Positions 4,605 through 8,183 of a stretch of DNA of 8,183 bases are shown piece by piece. Position 1 is the first letter of the stretch; each line of letters begins with the position of its first letter. Below the pieces are notes generated by a model that made no database searches, was not told the DNA's origin, and saw only the letters and a program-made list of their open reading frames with translations. Made by a program: the position numbers and the translations under genes. The DNA lies in the NCBI GenBank assembly GCA_041591915.1, contig JBFHRB010000154.1:1-8183 (forward strand), in the 5' to 3' direction. This stretch comes from JBFHRB01 sp041591915 (GTDB taxonomy: Bacteria > Actinomycetota > Nitriliruptoria > Nitriliruptorales > Nitriliruptoraceae).

Positions 4605-5983
4605 CGACTCTCGACCACCTCACCGACGACATCGTCGCCGGCCGGCCCGAGGCGGCCGGCGAGCCGACCTGGCTGCGTGACCGCCGCCTCGAGGCCGCCA
4701 AGCGCTTCATCGACCAGGAGTGGCCCAACAGCCGCCTGGACGAGTACTGGCGTTCGACGAACTTCAAGCGCTTCAAGACCGACGTCGAGCTCGTGACCGA
4801 GGCCGGCGGCACCGCCGACGACCTGCCGCGCGACGGCCTCACGGCCAACACCGAGCACGCCGCCATCGTCCGGATCTGGGACGGCGGCATCGTCGACCTC
4901 CGCGTCGGGACCGACGCCGCGGCCAGCGGTCTCGTCGTGGCCGATCTCGCCGAGGCCGCGGTCACCCACGAGGAGCTGGTGAAGCGGCATCTCGGCAGCC
5001 TGACGACGACCAACGCCGAGGGCACCGGTCGCGACGAGGACCGCACGATCACGGCCAACGACGCCGCCTGGGGCCCCGGTGTGCTCGTGCACATCCCCGC
5101 CGAGGTCGAGCTCGCCGGCCCGGTCGGCATCCGGATCCACGTGACGACACCCGGCGCGCACCTGCCCCGCGTCCTCGTCGTTGCCGAACACCACGCCCGT
5201 GGCGCGATCTACGTCGAGCACACCTCGACCGAACTCGCTGCGCCGACGACCGTCGACGAGGTCGTCGAGGTGATCCTCGGCGACAGCGCCCACGTCGACG
5301 TCGTGTCGCTGCAGGAGTGGCAGGGCGACCAGGTCGGCCACCTCAGCCTGCAGAAGGCCGCCGTCGGCGACAACGCCACGTTCCGCCACCTCGCCGTCAA
5401 CATCGGTGGTCGCACGGTGCGCCTGCGGCCCGAGGCCGACATGGTCGGCCAGGGCGGCATGGCCCGCCCACTCGGCGTGTACTTCGCCGACGAGGGACAG
5501 CACTTCGACCTGCAGCCCTACATCCGCCACATCGCCCCGCGGGCGACGTCGGACGTCCTCTACAAGGGCGCGCTGCAGGGCAAGAGCCGGACGATCTTCC
5601 GCGGCAACATCCTCGTCGAGGAGGGCGCCGTCGGCACGGACACGAACGAGACGAACCGCACGTTGCTGCTCAGCGGCGACGCGCGGGCGGACTCGACGCC
5701 GTTCCTCGAGATCTTCTGCGCGGACATCACCGCGGGCCACGGCTCCGCGACCGGCCAGATCGACGAGGACTACCTCTTCTACCTGGCTGCCCGCGGCATC
5801 CCGCGGGAGGAGGCCGTGCGGCTGATCGTCTACGGCTTCTTCGCCGAGGTCATCGACGAGATGGACCTCCCCGGCGTGCGCGAGCGTGCGCTCGAGCACA
5901 TCGAGCGTGAGATCGAGGCCGCAGACCTCGACGCTCTCGCCGTCCGCACGGGCCATCACGCCCCTGGCGCGGAGGTCGCCTGA
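4601..5983 (+). CDS. sufD: SufD, Fe-S cluster scaffold subunit
   Basis: Product is 460 residues starting at ATG 4601 within the ATGA overlap with sufB; GGAGG at 4586-4590 supports the start. SufD is the SufB paralogue that forms a heterodimer with it, and each partner binds one SufC. The N-terminal helical part (WLRDRRLEAAKRFIDQEWP, DEYWRSTNFKRF) matches the family. The beta-helix core runs through the middle. The C-terminal signature FLEIFCADITAGHGSATG contains Cys373 and His380, followed by QIDEDYLFYLAARGIPREEA. The conserved histidine in this motif contributes to cluster building at the SufB-SufD interface in E. coli. The product is divergent from SufB except for this shared C-terminal core. 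The gene ends at TGATG, overlapping the next gene by one base. SufD rather than SufB is indicated by lack of the KCD-type motif and by gene order. Confidence 0.95.
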   Translation: MTTLDHLTDDIVAGRPEAAGEPTWLRDRRLEAAKRFIDQEWPNSRLDEYWRSTNFKRFKTDVELVTEAGGTADDLPRDGLTANTEHAAIVRIWDGGIVDLRVGTDAAASGLVVADLAEAAVTHEELVKRHLGSLTTTNAEGTGRDEDRTITANDAAWGPGVLVHIPAEVELAGPVGIRIHVTTPGAHLPRVLVVAEHHARGAIYVEHTSTELAAPTTVDEVVEVILGDSAHVDVVSLQEWQGDQVGHLSLQKAAVGDNATFRHLAVNIGGRTVRLRPEADMVGQGGMARPLGVYFADEGQHFDLQPYIRHIAPRATSDVLYKGALQGKSRTIFRGNILVEEGAVGTDTNETNRTLLLSGDARADSTPFLEIFCADITAGHGSATGQIDEDYLFYLAARGIPREEAVRLIVYGFFAEVIDEMDLPGVRERALEHIEREIEAADLDALAVRTGHHAPGAEVA

Positions 5984-6327
5984 TGGCCTTCGAGAAGGTG
6001 GGCGCGCTCGGCGACCTCATCGCGGGCCTGCCCAAGCGGGTCGAGGTCGGCGGCGAGCCGATCTGCCTCGTGCGCGTCGGCGACGAGGTCCGGGCGATCC
6101 ACGACACGTGCTCGCACGAGGACTTCTCGCTCAGCGAGGGGATCGTCTTCGACGGCGAGCTCGAGTGCAGCCTGCACGGCTCGATGTTCGACCTCGGAGA
6201 CGGGAGACCGTCGTCACTGCCGGCCACCAAGCCCGTCCCGGTCTTCGCCTGCAAGGTCGACGGCGACGACGTCCTCGTCGACCTCGACCAGAACCTCAAC
6301 GGCGCACCCATCCCGGACCACGACTGA
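5983..6327 (+). CDS. Rieske-type [2Fe-2S] ferredoxin encoded inside the suf operon
   Basis: The product is 114 residues, a typical size for small Rieske ferredoxins of non-haem oxygenase systems. Both cluster-binding pairs are visible: Cys43-X-His45 (TCSHED) and Cys62-X2-His65 (CSLHG), with 16 residues between. The fold is completed by the region GSMFDLGDGRPSSLPATKPVPVF, where ring-hydroxylating ferredoxins have the Pro-containing loop. A further Cys28 and Cys90 are not ligands. There is no membrane segment or Tat signal, so it is cytoplasmic. The start overlaps the sufD stop as TGATG, with GGAGG 7 bases upstream, so translation is coupled to sufD. Annotation pipelines tend to name such genes as dioxygenase ferredoxin subunits; no oxygenase is near, so that name would mislead. 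From its position I infer an electron-transfer role in cluster assembly or a client of the pathway. The same position is, as far as I know, common in actinobacterial suf operons. Confidence 0.92.
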   Translation: MAFEKVGALGDLIAGLPKRVEVGGEPICLVRVGDEVRAIHDTCSHEDFSLSEGIVFDGELECSLHGSMFDLGDGRPSSLPATKPVPVFACKVDGDDVLVDLDQNLNGAPIPDHD

Positions 6328-6333
6328 CTCTCC

Positions 6334-6353
6334 GGCCGGCGCCCGCGCCGGCC
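6334..6353 (+). promoter_or_regulatory. Strong GC hairpin between the Rieske gene and sufC
   Basis: GGCCGGCGC (6334-6342) and GCGCCGGCC (6345-6353) are exact reverse complements, so about eight pairs close a 4-base loop. It begins 6 bases after the Rieske stop codon and lies 41 bases before the sufC ATG, in the only sizeable gap within the operon up to sufC. No T-run follows, so full termination is doubtful. Partial termination, RNA processing or 3'-end protection of the upstream message would change the ratio of SufB/SufD to SufC/SufS. Confidence 0.5.
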
Positions 6354-6382
6354 ACCACCGACTTCCAACGAACTTCCCCAAC

Positions 6383-6386
6383 GGAG
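6383..6386 (+). promoter_or_regulatory. Ribosome binding site of sufC
   Basis: GGAG lies 8 bases before ATG 6395. Because sufC does not overlap its upstream neighbour, it relies on this site for independent initiation. Confidence 0.7.
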
Positions 6387-6394
6387 TACCACCG

Positions 6395-7129
6395 ATGGCA
6401 CTGCTCGAGATCCGTGACCTCACCGTCGAGGTCGACGGCAAGGAGATCCTCAAGGGCGTCACCCTCGACGTCGAGAAGGGCAAGACGCTCGCCCTGATGG
6501 GCCCCAACGGCTCCGGGAAGTCGACGCTCGCCTACGCGATCGCCGGCCACCCGGCCTACGAGGTCACCGGGGGCAAGATGCTGTTCGAGGGCACCGACCT
6601 CGCGTCGATGAGCCCCGACGAGCGCGCCCGCGCCGGCGTCTTCCTCGCCATGCAGTACCCGGTCGAGATCCCGGGTGTCGCCGTGACGAACTTCATCCGC
6701 ACGTCGGTGAACGCCCGGCGCGGCACCGAGGTCCCGATCCGCGAGTTCATGACGGAGCTCAAGGCGGAGATGAAGGAGCTCGAGGTCGACGAGGCGTTCC
6801 TGAAGCGTTCGATCAACGAGGGCTTCTCGGGTGGTGAGAAGAAGCGCTTCGAGATCCTGCAGATGTCGCTTCTCAAGCCGACCCTGGCCGTCCTCGACGA
6901 GACCGACTCGGGCCTCGACGTCGACGCGCTCAAGGTCGTCTCCGAGGGCGTGAACCGCCTCGCGAGCCCTGAGCTCGGCACCCTCATCATCACCCACTAC
7001 ACGCGCATCCTGCGCTACATCAGGCCCGACGAGGTCCACGTCATGTTCGAGGGCCGGATCGTGCACTCGGGCGGCCCCGAGCTCGCCGACGAGCTCGAGG
7101 ACAAGGGCTACGACTCCTTCAAGCAGTAG
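6395..7129 (+). CDS. sufC: SufC, ABC-type ATPase of the SufBC2D complex
   Basis: Product is 244 residues, the usual SufC length. It is a soluble ABC ATPase, not a transporter: it binds SufB and SufD, and ATP-driven dimerisation opens the scaffold for cluster formation. Motifs in order: Walker A GPNGSGKST (residues 36-44), a Q-loop region around MQYPVEIPGV that is typical of SufC, the signature FSGGEKKR (144-151), Walker B ending in Asp168-Glu169 within the SufC-specific LDETDSGLDVDALK, and the H-loop His201 in IITHYTRIL. All catalytic residues are intact. The start is secured by GGAG 8 bases before ATG 6395. A hairpin sits in the gap upstream, and sufS follows after 37 bases. No membrane permease gene is nearby, which supports SufC over a transport ATPase. 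Confidence 0.98.
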   Translation: MALLEIRDLTVEVDGKEILKGVTLDVEKGKTLALMGPNGSGKSTLAYAIAGHPAYEVTGGKMLFEGTDLASMSPDERARAGVFLAMQYPVEIPGVAVTNFIRTSVNARRGTEVPIREFMTELKAEMKELEVDEAFLKRSINEGFSGGEKKRFEILQMSLLKPTLAVLDETDSGLDVDALKVVSEGVNRLASPELGTLIITHYTRILRYIRPDEVHVMFEGRIVHSGGPELADELEDKGYDSFKQ

Positions 7130-7166
7130 GCGCGTACCGTTGACCCTCGCAGCACCCGGAGCACGT

Positions 7167-8183
7167 GTGACGTTCGACCCGAAGGCCCTGCGCGCGGACT
7201 TCCCGACCCTCGGTCGTGAGGTCCACGGCAAGCGGCTCGTGTACCTCGACTCCGCCGCGACGTCGCAGACGCCGCGGTCGGTGCTCGACGCCATGAACCA
7301 CTACTACGAGCACTGCAACAGCAACGTGCACCGGGGCGTCTACCTGCTCGCGGAAGAGGCGACCGACCTCTACGAGAACGCACGCACGCGCGTCGCGGAG
7401 TGGCTGAACTGGCCACGCGAGGGCGTCGTCTTCACCAAGAGCACGACGGAGTCGATCAACCTCGTCGCCTACAGCTACGCGCGCACCTTCCTGGGTGAGG
7501 GGGACGCGCTGCTCGCCACGACGATGGAGCACCACGCGAACCTCGTGCCGTGGCAGCAGGCCGCGGCCGCGAGCGGCTTCGAGGTGCGCTACGTGCCCTT
7601 CGACGACGAGGGCTTCCTCGACCTCGACGCGCTCGACGAGCTGCTGGCCGACGGCAGGGTGAAGCTCCTGGCCGTCACCCACATGAGCAACGTGCTGGCG
7701 ACGGTGAACGAGGTCGCCGACCTCGCCGCGCGCGTCCGCGCCGCCAACCCCGGGGCCGTCGTCCTCGCCGACGGGGCGCAGGCCGTGCCGCACCTCCCGG
7801 TCGACGCGGCCGAGCTCGACGTCGACTTCTACGCCTTCAGCGCCCACAAGATGCTCGGCCCGACGGGCATCGGCGTGCTGCTTGGCCGTCCCGAGGTGCT
7901 CGACCGCATGCCGCCCTTCCTGTCCGGCGGCGAGATGATCCTCGACGTGACCCTCGAGGGGTCGACGTGGAACGAGCTGCCCTACAAGTTCGAGGCCGGC
8001 ACGCCCAACATCGCCGAGGCGGCCGGGCTGCACGCCGCCATCGACTACCTCGACACGCTGGGCATGAAGGCCGTGCGCGAGCACGAGATCGAGCTGACCA
8101 CCCAGGCGCTCGCGGCGCTCGCAGACATCCCCTACGTCACCGTCCACGGCACGCAGGATGCGACGCGGCGAGGCGGGGTCATC
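7167..8183 (+). CDS. sufS: SufS, cysteine desulfurase (3' end outside window)
   Basis: The frame stays open from GTG 7167 to the window edge, giving 339 residues; SufS is usually about 410-430, so some 75-90 C-terminal residues are missing. It is a PLP enzyme that takes sulfur from L-cysteine, leaving alanine, and passes it to SufE or SufU. Visible landmarks: YLDSAATSQTP near residue 30, VHRGVYLLAEEAT, TMEHHANLVPW with His122-His123 (ring-stacking histidine), Asp202 in LADGAQAVPHLPVD, and the PLP lysine Lys228 in FSAHKMLGPTGIGVL. This layout is the group II (SufS/CsdA) type, not IscS. The catalytic cysteine (RxGHHCAQP region) lies beyond the edge and cannot be checked. GGAG at 7158-7161 supports GTG 7167; an in-frame TTG at 7140 would add nine residues but has a poorer ribosome site. 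A sulfur acceptor gene, probably sufU or sufE, is expected next. Confidence 0.96.
   Translation, partial: MTFDPKALRADFPTLGREVHGKRLVYLDSAATSQTPRSVLDAMNHYYEHCNSNVHRGVYLLAEEATDLYENARTRVAEWLNWPREGVVFTKSTTESINLVAYSYARTFLGEGDALLATTMEHHANLVPWQQAAAASGFEVRYVPFDDEGFLDLDALDELLADGRVKLLAVTHMSNVLATVNEVADLAARVRAANPGAVVLADGAQAVPHLPVDAAELDVDFYAFSAHKMLGPTGIGVLLGRPEVLDRMPPFLSGGEMILDVTLEGSTWNELPYKFEAGTPNIAEAAGLHAAIDYLDTLGMKAVREHEIELTTQALAALADIPYVTVHGTQDATRRGGVI

Noticed and set aside
3090..5959. Long minus-strand open frames opposite sufB and sufD (441 and 501 residues)
   Set aside because: They are the mirror of GC-rich codon bias: low-complexity Val/Asp/Arg/Leu-rich products, fully overlapped by sequences that match SufB and SufD motif by motif.
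1..8183. CRISPR array, tRNA/rRNA gene, insertion sequence or phage element
   Set aside because: No regularly spaced repeats, no recognisable tRNA or rRNA segments, and no transposase or integrase-like product or terminal repeats were seen.

Overview
The window is GC-rich DNA with strong G/C preference at third codon positions and several GTG/TTG starts. Together with the gene order sufR-sufB-sufD-Rieske-sufC-sufS, this points to an actinomycete-type (Actinomycetota) chromosome. The exact lineage cannot be read from the sequence; a deep-branching group is possible but is only a guess.

Layout. Positions 1-489 hold the C-terminal part of a dienelactone hydrolase family protein (+ strand, cut by the window edge). 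A small convergent hypothetical gene lies on the - strand (553-777), and another small hypothetical gene on the + strand (about 940-1185) is followed by a perfect GC hairpin (1244-1267). A stand-alone response-regulator receiver protein follows (1413-1859, TTG start with a good Shine-Dalgarno). A gap of nearly 500 bases with no convincing gene (1860-2347) carries two inverted repeats and, near its right end, a promoter overlapped by a near-match to the SufR operator.

From 2348 to the right edge is a SUF iron-sulfur cluster assembly operon. It encodes SufR (Fe-S-sensing repressor), SufB and SufD (scaffold), a Rieske-type ferredoxin, SufC (ATPase) and SufS (cysteine desulfurase, cut off by the window end before its active-site cysteine). 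The first four genes overlap at their start and stop codons, which implies tight translational coupling. A 67-base gap before sufC holds a strong hairpin, the clearest non-coding feature inside the operon. SufS provides sulfur from cysteine, SufBC2D assembles the cluster with ATP, and SufR (three or four cysteines as candidate cluster ligands) probably shuts the operon off when clusters are plentiful.

I did not find evidence of a wholly new system. The points most worth following up are the fit between promoter and operator, the extra half-site repeat beside it, the Rieske protein built into the operon, the hairpin upstream of sufC, and the unexplained structured gap before the promoter.
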